Source: Glandiceps talaboti (taxonomy: Eukaryota; Hemichordata; Enteropneusta; Spengelidae). From it: a stretch of DNA of 64,000 bases. This document shows, piece after piece, positions 17,107 to 29,287 of the stretch (position 1 is its first letter; every line of letters begins with the position of its first letter). The DNA is taken from NCBI RefSeq assembly GCF_964340395.1, contig NC_135558.1, forward strand, positions 8,340,001-8,404,000, in the 5' to 3' direction. Below the pieces are notes generated by a model, which saw only the letters and a program-made list of their open reading frames with translations, searched no databases and was not told where the DNA came from. Both the position numbers and the translations under genes were made by a program.

Positions 17107-19206
17107 TACACAAACACACCACAACATAATTGATGGTAAAACAAAGGTATACTATGATAATTTTCTGAACTCTATTTTAGACAAGTTGTACGTAGCTGCG
17201 TATAGAAAAATGGTTTTCCGTTAATTTCTATCAAATGGAATTATAAGACATTTCTATCATATGTAAGACAAACAAAATGCAACTACGACGGGATCCGCCT
17301 CACCTTTGCTCTTTTCTTGACTTTCATATTTCCAGTTACGGTGTTGCACATGTCCCATCGTCAAGGATAAGACATGCTGTAACATTCTTCTGCAAAGTAT
17401 TCAATTGGCTTAGACGAAGAAAACATACCGCGAAAGTTCTTCTTTTGCAACACGAGGTACAGCAGTGTTTACTTCTCGTTGACGTTGTCAGGAGTCTTTA
17501 CATTCACGAGCAGATAACAAAGTGGAAGGACAATGGCTTCAAGTCTATCCACGAAAATGACGTCCCGTATAGCCAGGATTTAACTATCGCCAATGGTGAC
17601 GTAATCTCCGTAGAGACCAGCCCGCCTTTCATCATTGAATCAATGATTACAAACACTACGTTTTTTGCATCACGTGATAACCACTTGAAACCAAAAGTCA
17701 GATGTACCAACCAAGACTCTGCAAACGGTGCCGATATTGGAGGAACCATGCTATTTTACCTGCGAGAAAACGTCATGCCCGAGGTTGAATTGCACTTTTT
17801 GGTTCGTAAGGTATCACATATTGTGGACTTATTTATATTTGTATTCCCGACTAACCACACCCTCACGCCTACCTCTCCTTCTTATCAAGGTTAGTAGTTT
17901 CATCAATAAATGGCCATAGGAATAAGATACTAACGGTAGTGAAAGAGGGGAAAGGAGATGTGATAAGAACCACTGTGGTTCAAATCATCTTTGAAAACAA
18001 AATTCAATAAATTCAAAAATCCATACAGTAATACTAGGGCTAGCACATGCTCCAAACAATGCGTAGTCACATGGCAATTATCATTCTACTAATTCTGTCC
18101 AGAGCTACTTTGATGAATGCAAAATGTGCTTTAACACAATTCCTGCATTATTACATTATCGTCTCTTGTCCAATGGCATTTCTACATTTACAGTATCAGT
18201 ATACAATTACAAGATATAAATATACATTACACTTTAATTACTTTCTTAGCAATATGAAGACCGTTCACAACAAACAGAAGTGTATGAAGATGACAATACC
18301 AGCAGTAGTAGCAGTGGTAAGTATTTAAACTGAAAACAAAAATTAATTGCACGAACCACGTTATTTATAGTGGTGTTCCAAGATATCGTATCGTATCTTA
18401 AAAGGGTATGCATTAAACTACTTCTTTGTGTCAATATCTCATTCTAGAAAACACAAACCTGTCCAGATTCCTATCGAGACAAATCAGCAGTGTTACCAGT
18501 GGTAAGTATTTACATCGAAAATACTGTGTATGTATGTATGTATGTATGTATGTATGTATGTATGTATGTATGTATGTATGTATGTGTGTATGTGTGTATG
18601 TGTGTATGTATGTATGTATGTATGTATGTATGTGTATGTGTGTATGTGTGTATGTGTGTATGTATGTATGTATGTAGGTATACAACTATGTATGTATGGA
18701 TTATGTATGTGTATGTATGTATGTATGTATGTATGTATGTATGTATGTATGTATGTATGTATGTATGTATGTATGTGCACGTGTGCGTATGTACGTATTA
18801 ATAGTTTCATAAAGGAGTACCCATTAAACGTCTTTTGCTGTATCTATATCTTTTAGAACACACAGACCTGTTTAGATTCCTATCAAAAGTAATATTGTCT
18901 ACACAATGGAAACCCCTAGCGAGCAGGTTGGGGGTTGAAAATTCAGAAATAGATCGGATTGAATGTAGGTATCCCAGAGATCTGACGGAACAGATTTACC
19001 AAATGCTTTTACTTTGGGAAGGAAAATTTTTGCTGAAAGGAAGTGAGCTAATTGAAAAGCTCCTTTGGGCGCTTGAAGAAGAAGAGTTAAGGCAAATAGC
19101 AGAAGAAGTAAGAAACTTTACAAAGACTAAATCAAACTCGCCGGTGAAGACTAAATCAAGCTCGCCGGTGAAGGAAAAGAAATCCGGTGTTTGCCTTGTG
19201 ATCTGA
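13544..19206 (+). CDS. PIDD1-like: PIDD1-like gene B (LRR-ZU5-UPA-Death-CaaX)
   Basis: Nine coding exons with matching phases: 13544-14405, 14530-14585, 15150-15434, 15785-15964, 16415-16701, 17336-17810, 18250-18316, 18448-18501 and 18857-19206 (871 aa). Residues about 10-280 hold 12 LRRs. ZU5-type segments follow (307-401, 402-556), then UPA (about 557-715, with FNWLRRRKHTAKVLLLQHE), an acidic/serine linker, and a Death domain (about 756-845). The Death domain has PIDD1-like landmarks WKPLASRLGV, RDLTEQIYQMLLLW and ALEEEELRQIAEEVRNF. The C-terminus is lysine-rich and ends KEKKSGVCLVI, a CaaX prenylation signal that I do not recall in vertebrate PIDD1. The PIDD1 self-cleavage motif HFS is not conserved at either expected place. 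ATG 13544 is chosen because it lies two bases after an acceptor (gtaatttcag), as in gene A. The upstream leader is not found here; a 3.3 kb element occupies that position. Confidence 0.85.
16021..16074. repeat. (TA)n(TG)n microsatellite in gene B intron
   Basis: A short TA tract followed by about 21 TG units within the intron after the exon ending at 15964. The inverted mate at 32834-32881 is about four bases shorter, one of the few differences between the arms. Confidence 0.8.
17046..17107. repeat. (CAGA)n microsatellite in gene B intron
   Basis: A CAGA tetranucleotide tract with one AAGA interruption, in the intron before the UPA exon. The inverted mate at 31777-31862 is about 24 bases longer. 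Any ORF through it is a repeat artefact. Confidence 0.85.
18527..18780. repeat. (GTAT)n/(GTGT) compound microsatellite
   Basis: A long TATG/TGTG tetranucleotide tract in the intron between the short linker exon (ending 18501) and the Death exon (starting 18857) of gene B. It is open in several frames on both strands only because of its periodicity. Confidence 0.9.
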
Positions 19207-22180
19207 ATTAACGTCAAAAAAGTTGGTTGGATTGTTTAAAGACATTAGTGTCTCTCTCCAACGTATGTGATTGTTCACAGAAGCGATCAACTGCTGAACC
19301 AAAATGCCACCAGTACATTATTTTTGTCATGTTACTAGATGTCATTTCTAAAACTCCAGTAAATCGATTGCCATTGAATGAAAGAAAGAAAAAAATGACA
19401 CCCACAAAATAATGGTAATTTTTTTGCGTATCAGTATGCATAAATGTGGTATTTTTATCATGCTACAGGCCATTCTACGGGAATGAAAGTTGAATCAATT
19501 TTACCTTCCCTGTCCTCACTTTTATACTCGTTGCATACAGGTTCTGTATTATATTTTGTACCATTCTTTCAAAGTATTCTCTCAATTCTTAAATCCCTGA
19601 AGGTCTCTCTATAAGACCGAGACGTAGGTGAAATTTAATGAAGAAAAACATTTTCGGAAATCCATGCTTGGCTTTTTTTTTCATACCTACCAAGATTTTA
19701 ACCAAACAAAGTTTATGATGTCAGTATCTACTGTAATGTTACATGTTTAATAGTGAATCTCAAATGAAAATCTTCACCAAGCTTTTGCTGTGACACTTAA
19801 AACCTACTTGATGTCTTTAAAAGCTAGGACTGTACTTATTGCTTATTTTCGTGACAACTGATTTTCACAAGTTAACTTCAATTCTAGTCCGAACTAGGCC
19901 TTTACGAATGAGATGCACTTTCATTGGCAGAATTTGGCCAAAAAATGTGCTTTTTACAGATTATAAACAATTATGATATGAATAACTGTATATGAGTCAT
20001 CACTGGATGCACTTATTAGCACACAATGGCGTTGCATGATAGTCGTGTTCTTTCTATACGATGCACATTTTATAGAGCTTTGCATATGCCATAAACAATT
20101 TATTAAAGTCATGAATGGCAAGCGAAAAACAATTCGTATTATAAAAAAAACAAAGTTATAGTAACCAGTGTCTAGGATGTTCACCTGTTGAGAAAAGGAT
20201 ATATTGAGAAATTCGACCAAATAGATGAAGATTGAGAAAGGTTTTGTTTATTATGCATTCCAAAGTCCCATACTGCAAACAGAACTCTGAAAATTATATT
20301 TTGATGTAAAAGAATTATGTTACTGTAATATGTCTGCATTATGTCTCTCAACAGAGTTAAAGGCCAATGATTCAATCCCAGGTTGTTGCTTTAGTTGTGT
20401 CATAAGGATTAAAAGGGATCATTTCTGTGTTCAGGACCAACTTTATCTACAGCTTTATAAGATGACTTTTTCATACCAAAATTTTAATCCTAATTCCAAT
20501 TTGAATAATACAAGTATCTTATCATGTAAAACTGAAATAGGAAAAAGGTTCCTTTCTCATGAAATTTAAGATTCATTGTGAAAGGAAGATGCACAAGAAC
20601 CTAATGCTTCTTTAAAGAATTTAAGACATTAATTTTTTTTGAGATGTTAACTGAATGATGGGCAATTGAAGTTGGGAATAACTTAAAAGATTTTAAATAT
20701 GATAAATACTCTTTTATGATAATTTTGGAGGCTTTAAATAGCCTTTTTCTGCAAGGTCAGACCATTTTCCCACAAAATGACATGTAAACTTTCTAATCTT
20801 TTTTAAATAATATCATCTAATACACATAAAGAATGTTTTTATTAAATTGAATGAGTTAAGAAGAAAGAGGAGGTAAACATTGAATGTTTTGAGGACTATT
20901 ATCGATTTTCCCGCATTAAAACCAATTTAGAAGCTATCATTTAGAAATACCGATAGTAGGGGTTAAGTATCTTCTGTGATTTTTATTCAGCATCATAGGA
21001 GCATACTAATACATTTTTTTCTGATTGCAAGAATGTATTTACAGGAAATATGCTTTCTTTGAATAAATAGTTTGCAACTGTAATGTAGTAAATGCCAAAT
21101 ATGTTCGATTTAAGGAAAATGTCCAAAGTTTGTAGAAGGTTAATGTAGTAGAGGTAAGATGTCTTCCTATGTGGTTAACACACAACATCTAATCAATACA
21201 GTAACGTGGTTTTTGCGATTGTTAGTATATTATAACATAAAATGTTTACTTTGAATATCTAGTAAATTATATGAAAATAAATGCCAAAAATATCTGGGGA
21301 AAGCGAAACACCAAGGAAGATGATAAATTATATGTGGGCTTTCAAAACATCATGAGTACCTAATTTGCATATACATGAAAGGAATGAAAGAATGTGATGA
21401 GTAAGGGAATCACTAATTATGCAAATTGTTCATTAAAACTATAAAAAAAAACTATGGTAACAGGCTTTTTTTGGACAAGTGTGCTTTCTTATGTTAATGC
21501 AATGTATATGCCAAGTTATATGTTAATATATATGCCAAGTTATGAGGAATTTGAAGAGTGCATGATACAGCTTAATTACTGAATATCGTTCGTTATTCAA
21601 ATTACTCATTAAAGATAAAAGTTGTATCAACAACGTCTTAGCACAGGTGCATATTATTATAGTTGGTATATGTGTACCATATTATATGAAATTTGAAGCT
21701 TACATTTTAAGATATAGCCTAGTTACCTAAAATCATTAATTATGCAAATTTTTCATTAAAACTGTAAACTATATCAACAAAATTTATAGGACATATGTAC
21801 TCTGTTATGTTTAACATACATACTAAATTGTATTCATATTGAAGTATGCGGTCTTCAGATATAGCCTAATTACCGAAATTCCTTAATTATGCAAATTATT
21901 CATACATCAGCAAACTTTATAGGACATATTCGATTTGTTATGGTTAACGTATGTACTGAATTACATTGATTGGTTGTAGTGTTGATGTACAAAGCCATAG
22001 AGATAAAGACTTGTATTATAAGTTGACGAAACCACGGCCTTTTACAACCGACATTTTTTTATGTCAGTTGTTCACGGCCTCTGGGCGGAGCGTCTCGCAA
22101 TTGGACGGTGCAGTAAAAGACGTTGTGGTTTACGACGACGTCACAGTGAAATGTGTCCATATAATGTACAAACACTCATG
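19207..22180. other. Intergenic between gene B and sulfotransferase-like gene
   Basis: AT-rich convergent intergenic sequence: gene B ends from the left and the sulfotransferase-like gene ends from the right. No gene is recognised. Degenerate tandem repeats occupy 21350-21965. Confidence 0.5.
21350..21965. repeat. Degenerate tandem repeat of about 150 bp
   Basis: About four diverged units share TTAATTATGCAAATTNTTCAT, an 'AAAACTATAAAC'-like stretch, and 'TATAGGACATATGTACTCTG' with variations. Spacing is irregular. An old satellite or mobile-element remnant. Confidence 0.5.
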
Positions 22181-22975
22181 CTAATCTAGAGGCAATCTTC
22201 TCTCCCATAGCATGTTATAAACTGGCATGGATTCTTCCATTGCTATTTGAAATTCGCGCGGTAAAACAGAAATGTCAGCGTCATTGACGTTCCATGGTAT
22301 ATTCTGTTTAAATCCATCACTTTGTAGCACATCCCCATACCAACATTCAAAATCTTCATACGGATCGTCGACCATCATATATTCGGGAATGCTATTGCGA
22401 TCCCAGTGTAACATACTCTCGTTGAAACACAACCCAACGGCGTGGCAGTATTTCTCGAACATTCTCGCGGGATCACGTTGAATATCATCTGCATCCACAA
22501 TAACGATTTGTCTATCTGTCAAAGTTTTGTTGATGACGTAATCATACAACTCGCCAATGGCTCTAAAGTTTGTAAAATCGGATGGCCAGGTTCTGTCACG
22601 GTTGATGGGAGTCTTTTTCGCGATATTGTACACTGACAAAAACACCTTGACGGGATGACGTATTAGAAACGTGTGTTGATATCCAGTCGGTAGGTACTCC
22701 AGTTTGGATGTAACAGTATACGCCATGTCTTTCAATACCACGTGATTTTCTGGAGGGGTCTCCTTGTCAAGTCTTTGCTTGACATCTTCAAATTTACAAC
22801 TAGGCTTGATTGGTATATGCCCGTATATTTGGCTGCGTCTATCCTCACCAAAGTAGTAGGCATCAAAATATATTTCGAAGTATGTTTTCACTTCTGGTGA
22901 ATTTGCCATCACTCGACAAAAAGCTGAGGACAAACTACGTGGTGAAGACCATATGATAATTTTTCTTCTGTCCAT
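22181..22975 (-). CDS. P-loop sulfotransferase-like protein
   Basis: A single open exon of 264 aa starting at a true ATG (22975). The exon begins at 23008 with acceptor tttacag, so 33 bases of leader precede the ATG. Residues 9-17, WSSPRSLSS, fit the 5'-phosphosulfate (PAPS) loop of sulfotransferase-fold proteins. RHPVKVFLSVYN at 106-117 fits the 3'-phosphate-binding motif with its conserved Arg and Ser. Family knowledge: such proteins transfer sulfate from PAPS to small molecules or glycans in the cytosol or Golgi. No signal peptide or membrane anchor is visible, so a cytosolic enzyme is more likely. The substrate cannot be told from sequence. A paralogue starts at 63868 on the other strand. 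Its upstream leader is homologous to that of PIDD1-like gene A. Confidence 0.75.
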   Translation of the reverse strand: MDRRKIIIWSSPRSLSSAFCRVMANSPEVKTYFEIYFDAYYFGEDRRSQIYGHIPIKPSCKFEDVKQRLDKETPPENHVVLKDMAYTVTSKLEYLPTGYQHTFLIRHPVKVFLSVYNIAKKTPINRDRTWPSDFTNFRAIGELYDYVINKTLTDRQIVIVDADDIQRDPARMFEKYCHAVGLCFNESMLHWDRNSIPEYMMVDDPYEDFECWYGDVLQSDGFKQNIPWNVNDADISVLPREFQIAMEESMPVYNMLWERRLPLD

Positions 22976-23194
22976 GACGTTGAAGTGCAGTTCAGAGATG
23001 TTGATTCCTGTAAAGGTAAAGTTACCATGAGTGTAGACCCTACCTGATTAATACTTACTAATGACGAGAGCTCGGTTTCCTTAGTCATCATGCTATAGCT
23101 AATAATAGATCACTCTTTATCTCAAGGCAAAACATACTCAAAGTATATCGCAAAATTTATGTAAGAAATTGAACAGTAAATTTGAATTTGATAT

Positions 23195-24120
23195 TGTGCA
23201 GTTTATCGGCTGGTAAATTCACTGGTACTACTGGTAGTGATGACATCACGACAAAGGTCAAGGTTTATCACCGATGACAGTGAGCAAATAGTAAAGCTTA
23301 TACACAAGCTTTCTAACATCTGATAACCATCTAAGTTAGTTCCTTAGCAGGTCAATTTTATTTTGGCAGTACTTTCAAAGACATGTAACTTACTGTTTGT
23401 CGTTGTGGCAAGGAATTGAGAAAATTTTGATAATGACAGAGTGTTGACGGTATGCTATCTTTAGTTCGAAATCGTCTCTGCAAAACAGACACATTTCAGT
23501 GCTGATAAATAAAGTTATTGCAATATCAGATTATATCTCTCCTATGGCAGACAAAAGTTAGACAATGGAGTACACGATTTCGACCCTGAATTTACAGCAC
23601 GACATTGACAGCAAACCTTATATGGTTGTTAAAAGTTTTGACCCATTGCTAATTGGCGATTATATCAATAAATACAGTATTTAACCCACCTATTCAACAG
23701 TTCAAGATTCCTTCTGATTTCTGAGTTGGTGCTGAGGACTGTCGTCGAGGTCTTCGTTATATTACGAGTTTTTTGTTTATCGCAGTTCTCATTGACGTCT
23801 TGCATCTGAAGGTCATGCCTCACTTCACGCCACAGGTGATATATTGTTCCTCTTAACAGTGACATACTTACCCAACATAAAGCGTTGTAAAAATAAAACC
23901 GACTGTGCCATATATATTTCCTTTATTTGGGGGGGGGGGGGGCTATTTACCCTCTATTGTTGAGGTTTTCTACGACAACGCGATGTAAATAAAGTCTGAA
24001 AATACCTTAAGTTCCCTGTTTAACCATAGACGAATTGGACATACATTTTACGGCTGGCGAACCATTACAATGTAACTACAGTGGTGAATAGGTTGACGCG
24101 CAACAATCTCTTATTATTGT
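23195..24120 (-). promoter_or_regulatory. Leader/promoter block of sulfotransferase-like gene
   Basis: Inverted homologue of 2325-3531. The TATA-like motif reads, on the minus strand, AAAGGAAATATATATGGC (about 23924-23907). Leader exon 1 ends at 23690 with donor AATAG|gtgggt and contains the stretch CAACTCAGAAATCAGAAGG seen also in gene A. Leader exon 2 lies at about 23474-23395 (acceptor tgttttgcag, starting AGACGATTTCGAAC). Coding exon 3 starts at 23008. Exon order, sizes and splice sites match gene A, although the protein product is unrelated. Confidence 0.6.
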
Positions 24121-24122
24121 TT

Positions 24123-24123
24123 G

Positions 24124-24158
<35 letters not shown>

Positions 24159-24770
24159 GAAGAATTTGTATAAATTCAATATGACATAATGTTCTTTGGC
24201 GCTGCACAGGAACAATAGTAGATCAATCTTAAAAGTTGGAGAAAACTCTTACAATTTGGTGTGTCGATGTCCTTCTTGAATTTATCAACAGTTGACGAAG
24301 AAAGACGTTCGAGTGGCATACTGTTCCATGAGACTGGCGCTGCTCGCGAGAAAGCATGCTCACCATATGATTTTGTATTACAGCGGGGTACATCAAGTAA
24401 ACGTTTGTTATTTGAGCGAAGTGGACGAATTGTAGGTTTACTGTTAATCAAGTCAGTGATGTAACCATGAGTAGTATTGTAGGTGATCAGTAGTACTTTG
24501 TATTGAATCCTGTAAAAGACAGATAGCCAGTGAAGATCAGAAAGAACCGGTGTGATGTGATCTGTTTTCTTGTACATGACACAATCCTACCTGCTGCATT
24601 TTAGGCATGTTGATAGGGGACAATGTCTTTGGCTGGCAGCCCACACTGGAGGGCATTGCAGTAGTCAATTTTCGATGATATAAGTGCACGAACAAGTTTA
24701 TGACAACTTCCTGTGTAAGATACTAGCGTATGTGACCTATTGTTCGGAGGTGAAAAAGAAATGATCTACA
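24123..24770 (-). mobile_element. LINE 3' fragment (L2/CR1-like) with (GATT)n tail
   Basis: The minus strand encodes the C-terminal part of a non-LTR reverse transcriptase: DYCNALQCGLPAKDI, HITPVLSDLHWLSVFYRIQYK, DVPRCNTKSYGEHAFSRAAP and WNSMPLERLSSSTVDKFKKD. It ends in a (CAAT)n tract at 24123-24160 on the plus strand, that is, a GATT-type microsatellite tail. Tail and domain order fit L2/CR1-group LINEs. It is 5'-truncated here and has a stop codon and frame changes in the stretch around 24570-24600, so it is inactive. Confidence 0.75.
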
Positions 24771-25481
24771 TGTCAAAGAGATGTGCTTCTTGAGATTATA
24801 ATGGTCATCAAATGTTATGAAACGTTAATGACCGGCTTACTGTGCAGTTTATCGAAATTTAATTTCAACGGGGAAGTACTCACTCGCACTGCTGTTCCAA
24901 TCGTCAGTCTGTTCCATTTAAGACTATAAGGTTGACATAGCCGGTCAACTAGTTTCTTCTCAAACCATCTATTATACGAGGTACCGTACCGTCTTGGACA
25001 GTGCGTTGAATATAACTCACAACGAAACATACGTATCTGGTTCAGCGAATGCCAAGCTATCCGCTTGGTTGAATTTATTACATGACCAATCTCCAACTCC
25101 GTCCTTCCTTAAATGGGCTAAACCCCAACTTAAATACATTTCAAAGTTTACATAAATCTCTATTCTTAGAGTATGACGTATTCTTAAGTCTTATGAAAGA
25201 CATCATCTGAGATTCAATATCCAATCACCTTGCCTAGATTAGTAATAAAAGTTCTTATCTCAAAGACCATAAAATAGTTGTGTAATATTATAATTATACT
25301 TTTACAGAACAATGAAGTCATATGATGAAGTTCTAATGTTAACACATTACGTCATATTAAAACTTGCTGACACTTCAATCGTACCTGGTACAAACAATTC
25401 CGAAATAGCGATGTTGAGATGTCGAAGGCCTACGTTGTTACGTAACGAAATGTCACTGTATGTGCAAAGTTTAAAGGTGAT

Positions 25482-27869
25482 TCAAAATGCTCACATTCAC
25501 TATCGCTAATTTGCTAGACGACATGTTTGTGAAATGCATTCTGGTTTTAAAACTTTTCAAAAGCGTCTGCAAACACCTTAAAATGACCCTTTTTCAGTCA
25601 CTTCCCTTCGGATTTACTTCGAGAGTTTTCGGGTATCTCCGGTCCCACCTAGACCACGGGATTTTATGACGTCATAAAGAGACATGGATAGCACGTAGCC
25701 TATGGCGAGCGTAGTCACTAGGTGAACAAAACTCAACAGCATTGTGAAAAAATACATTGCTAGTGGTTGTAACAGACATCAGTAAACAAAAACTACACTC
25801 TACATGTCTTATTAACCAACATTTACCGATATTTACTCACACTTTCTGACTAATTGGCAGTGTCTGTTGGTATAAATGCTAAAATATGATCTCCCCATAT
25901 TATGGCAAAATAAATCAAAACGGCTAGACTACAGTGTAGATATACATAAACACTTGTAATGTCGCTCGCGTGTTTCAATTTATTTATCTGATTTTTTTTA
26001 TTATTTGCCGAGGAGAAGCATTACAATATCTTCGACAGCATATTATAGCCCACTATACTCGACTATACTCACTGATGTCGCCTTTCTTTTGAACGGCGCA
26101 TTTAGCAACAAAGTAAACATATTTATCTTGAATAAATATACTAGCTATTAGATTGCCATATCATCAGCAATAAAATTGTAAAGAATTGAGGAAATTTCGT
26201 GAGTTTAGTGTTGTCATTTACATGACTTTAGCAACTCGTCTGGAAGAAAACTTGTATGGTTTCCCTTGTTGCGACATCACTTAATTTAATGCAACAAGCC
26301 TATTTAATATTCATTAGAAGAATTCTGTAACGAATCAAGGTATTCGAAGTGTACAGTTTAGGAAACCAACAAATCAAATATCGCGATGTGTTCATGATAT
26401 CAAATACGATTGGACAATATTGACGTCGGCAATCAAGGTCGTGACCCCAGCACATGGTTATGAAAGAAAGCCTGCAACTAGATACTTGGCTAGCCACGTC
26501 CTGTCCCGTTTCTCAGGGTTTGTTTTAGAGACGTTATTTCTGTACGACTTGAAGAATTTTACAATATATCTGATTGATAAATATGGATTACATCAACACG
26601 TGGATAAATTTAACCCGACACGAATGTGCGCTGTGCTCTCCCGATTCCATACGTACATTGTACATACACTGCTTCAGCTTTGATCGGCGGCCTAGTATGA
26701 GCTTACTGCCGCGGCCGGCAGCGGTGACTGCACAAAACTTGACAACACTACCCCTCTACCGATATATAATAATCACCTGTATACCGTGATAAAAACAAGC
26801 AATAATTCGAGTCCCCAACAAGTCGATGAGACCTACTTCTGTTCTGTCCGATCCGAATGCGAGTTTCTAGGTTTTATATGGGTTTCAGACTCGGACTAGA
26901 GTATTACGCCCTTGACAATAATAGATGTAAACTTGTGTTCACAAGCCAAACATGTGGCAATACAAGACCACGACGAAAACTGTGAAAAATTTGCAAGTCA
27001 GTCTCATTTTATATATGGACAACAAAATTAGGTCGGTCACAGTTCCATTTACATGTACATGATGCAATGACTCGGAGCGTACTTCCATATGCTCGGAGCA
27101 AATCGAATCAATTAGTGTATTATGGGACCAACAAATATATTGTTGCACATGTCCCGATACGCCTTCTTGAAGTTTCCCATTGGTATTCTAATAGCTAGTA
27201 TATTTATTCGAGATGAAATATGTTTACTTTGTTGTTAAATGCACTGTTCAAAAGGCGACGCGAGTACGATTGGGCTAAAATATGCCGTCCTTGGCCCGGG
27301 GATGCCGTCAAACGTCACCACGGTATCGTAATGCTTCTTGTCGGCAAATAATAAAAAATCAGATAAATAAAAGTCAATGAGTGTGAAACACGCGACATTA
27401 CAAGTGTTTATATATATCTAGTCTAGCCGTTTTTGATTTATTTTGCCATAATATGGGGAGATCATATTTTAGCATTTATACCAACAGACTCTGCCAATTA
27501 GTCAGAAAGTGTGAGTAAATATCGGTAAATGTTGGTTAATAAGACATGTAGAGTGTAGTTTTTGTTTACTGATGTCTGTTACAACCACTAGCAATGTATT
27601 TTTTCACAATGCTGTTGAGTTTTGTTCACCTAGTGACTACGCTCGCCATAGGCTACGTGCTATCCATGTCTCTTTATGACGTCATAAAATCCTGTGGTCT
27701 AGGTGGGACCGGAAATACCCGAAAACTCTCGAAGTAAATCCGAAGGGAAGTGACTGAAAAAGGGTCATTTTAAGGTGTTTGCAGACGCTTTTGAAAAGTT
27801 TTAAAACCAGAATGCATTTCACAAACATGTCGTCTAGCAAATTAGCGATAGTGAATGTGAGCATTTTGA
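25482..27869. mobile_element. Fold-back structure with about 680-bp inverted arms
   Basis: 25482-26162 and 27184-27869 are inverted copies. The outer 500 bases are almost identical (for example ATGACGTCATAAA in both) and the inner part has several indels. They enclose about 1.0 kb of unrelated sequence. The arms contain short identical ORFs that are not convincing as genes. No transposase is seen, and no clear target duplication was found at TCAAAATGCTCAC / GTGAGCATTTTGA. Likely a non-autonomous fold-back or MITE-type element. Confidence 0.6.
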
Positions 27870-28199
27870 GCTTTTAGACTTCAAGTAAGAGTTCATAATG
27901 AAAATTTACCAAAATATCCTGAATGGATATAATTTAGGTTTGTGACTCGTAACAATTACACCAATGTTTCATTTTAGATCCACTAACCGCACAGAACACG
28001 ATCCAATGTTGATGTGGTTGATGGGACGAGGACGCCTGTTGAACTAAGACCTGATAAGGAGGACCTCAGTTTTGCCATCATTAAGCTGTAGGGTTTTTTT
28101 TTGAGGGGTCATCTATGCTTTGATATCCATGTGCAGCAGTTTCCAACTTAGTTACTGTAGTTGACGTGTCTGATTGGGAAATATATTGATTAACCTGTC

Positions 28200-28782
28200 T
28201 GTCGTCTGCATTTTGTCGGAAATTGATATTGTGATGTTGGATTAGCTTTCCATACAAATGATGATATATATAGACAGACTAAGAGTGGCCCAAACACATA
28301 GCCTTGCGGCACTCCACACTGCATGTTGGGTTTCTGATAGTATGCCTTGTACCGATATGGACTGTTGTCTGTCTTTGAGGTATGAAGAAAACCACTCCAT
28401 TGGAATGCCTGTAATACTAAGCTTGGATAATCTTGAACTCAGTACATCATGAGCTATGGTATCGAAGGCAGCCGACAGATCTAAGAGGACCATGTTGTCA
28501 GTGATTAAATTTGAGTAATATTTCTTCTTCGCTCTCTTGATTATGAGGGCATGGCTAAAATGAGAGGTCTGTTGGTGGTGATATGAGATCTGGGAGAGAA
28601 ATGAAATCATGGGTGAAGTCTTCCTTCAAGATTGTTGAGATACATCGACAAGTTATCGCACGTCTTGAAAGTGATTGTTTACAAAGTATAAGATCGGCAT
28701 GGACGGGATTGTGATCTGAGAGTCCGGTGAAATTGATGAAAGTATTATCGATACTTGTTGGAGAATTTGACAAAATTAGATC

Positions 28783-28842
<60 letters not shown>

Positions 28843-29045
28843 TTTAATGTGTGAGTTGATTCGTGTACCAATTGTGTCAGATTATATGTGGCTATGATCT
28901 CATTGAATTTCCTAGTAGCAGCAGGATGACTTGTATCATCGATGTGTAGGTTGAAACCACTGACAATGTACAGATGACTTGGCCATATAACTAATCTTGC
29001 TAATGTAGATCTAAATTCTGTCATGAATTGAGAAAATGATAATTT
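28200..29045 (-). mobile_element. LINE fragment (endonuclease + reverse transcriptase)
   Basis: The minus strand gives APE-type endonuclease text (GFNLHIDDTSHPAATRKF; then LSDHNPVHADL with the SDH catalytic motif) and, further on, reverse transcriptase motif A (MVLLDLSAAFDTIAHDVL) with GIPMEWFSSYLKDRQQSISV. A (GT)n tract at 28782-28841 is embedded in the endonuclease part, and the reading frame changes between parts. Same strand and order as the 3' fragment at 24123-24770, so both may come from one element split by later events. Confidence 0.75.
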
Positions 29046-29287
29046 GTTTTTAAGGGACGATGGTGGTCGCTATACGATTACGATATTTAAAGACGTTGGA
29101 ACAGAAGAGGATTGAAGTCCTGGTACAGTCTGCTACAACAACCAAAACCAAGACGAACGAGACTAAGCTTAGGCAAATATAGCGTTGGCTTTCATCTGAG
29201 TGAGTAAACTTTGTTTCCCAGTATGTAATGGTTTTGCTCATTTCTACGCTCTGACAGAAATGCAAAAGCAGGATCTACGTGAATATT

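Larger units (their letters stand above)
13226..17689. repeat. Inverted repeat, arm 1b (mate 31193-35676)
   Basis: This arm spans from 316 bases upstream of gene B's first coding exon to the middle of its UPA exon. It is inverted at 31193-35676. Paired coordinates sum to 48902 over the LRR, ZU5-a and ZU5-b exons, then to 48906 and 48882 after length differences in the GT and CAGA microsatellites. Outside those I saw no base differences in the parts compared. Identity drops abruptly after position 17689, inside an exon. Confidence 0.9.

Noticed and set aside
18527-18856. Long Tyr-Val-Cys-Met repeat ORFs on both strands
   Set aside because: Products of a tetranucleotide microsatellite inside an intron of gene B.
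24815-25096. A minus-strand ORF with plausible protein text
   Set aside because: Non-ATG start, an in-frame stop just upstream, no partner exon and no recognised family. It could be an unplaced exon, but I cannot support it.
25487-25669. A 60-codon ORF repeated in both fold-back arms
   Set aside because: Present in both arms only because the arms are inverted copies. No family resemblance.
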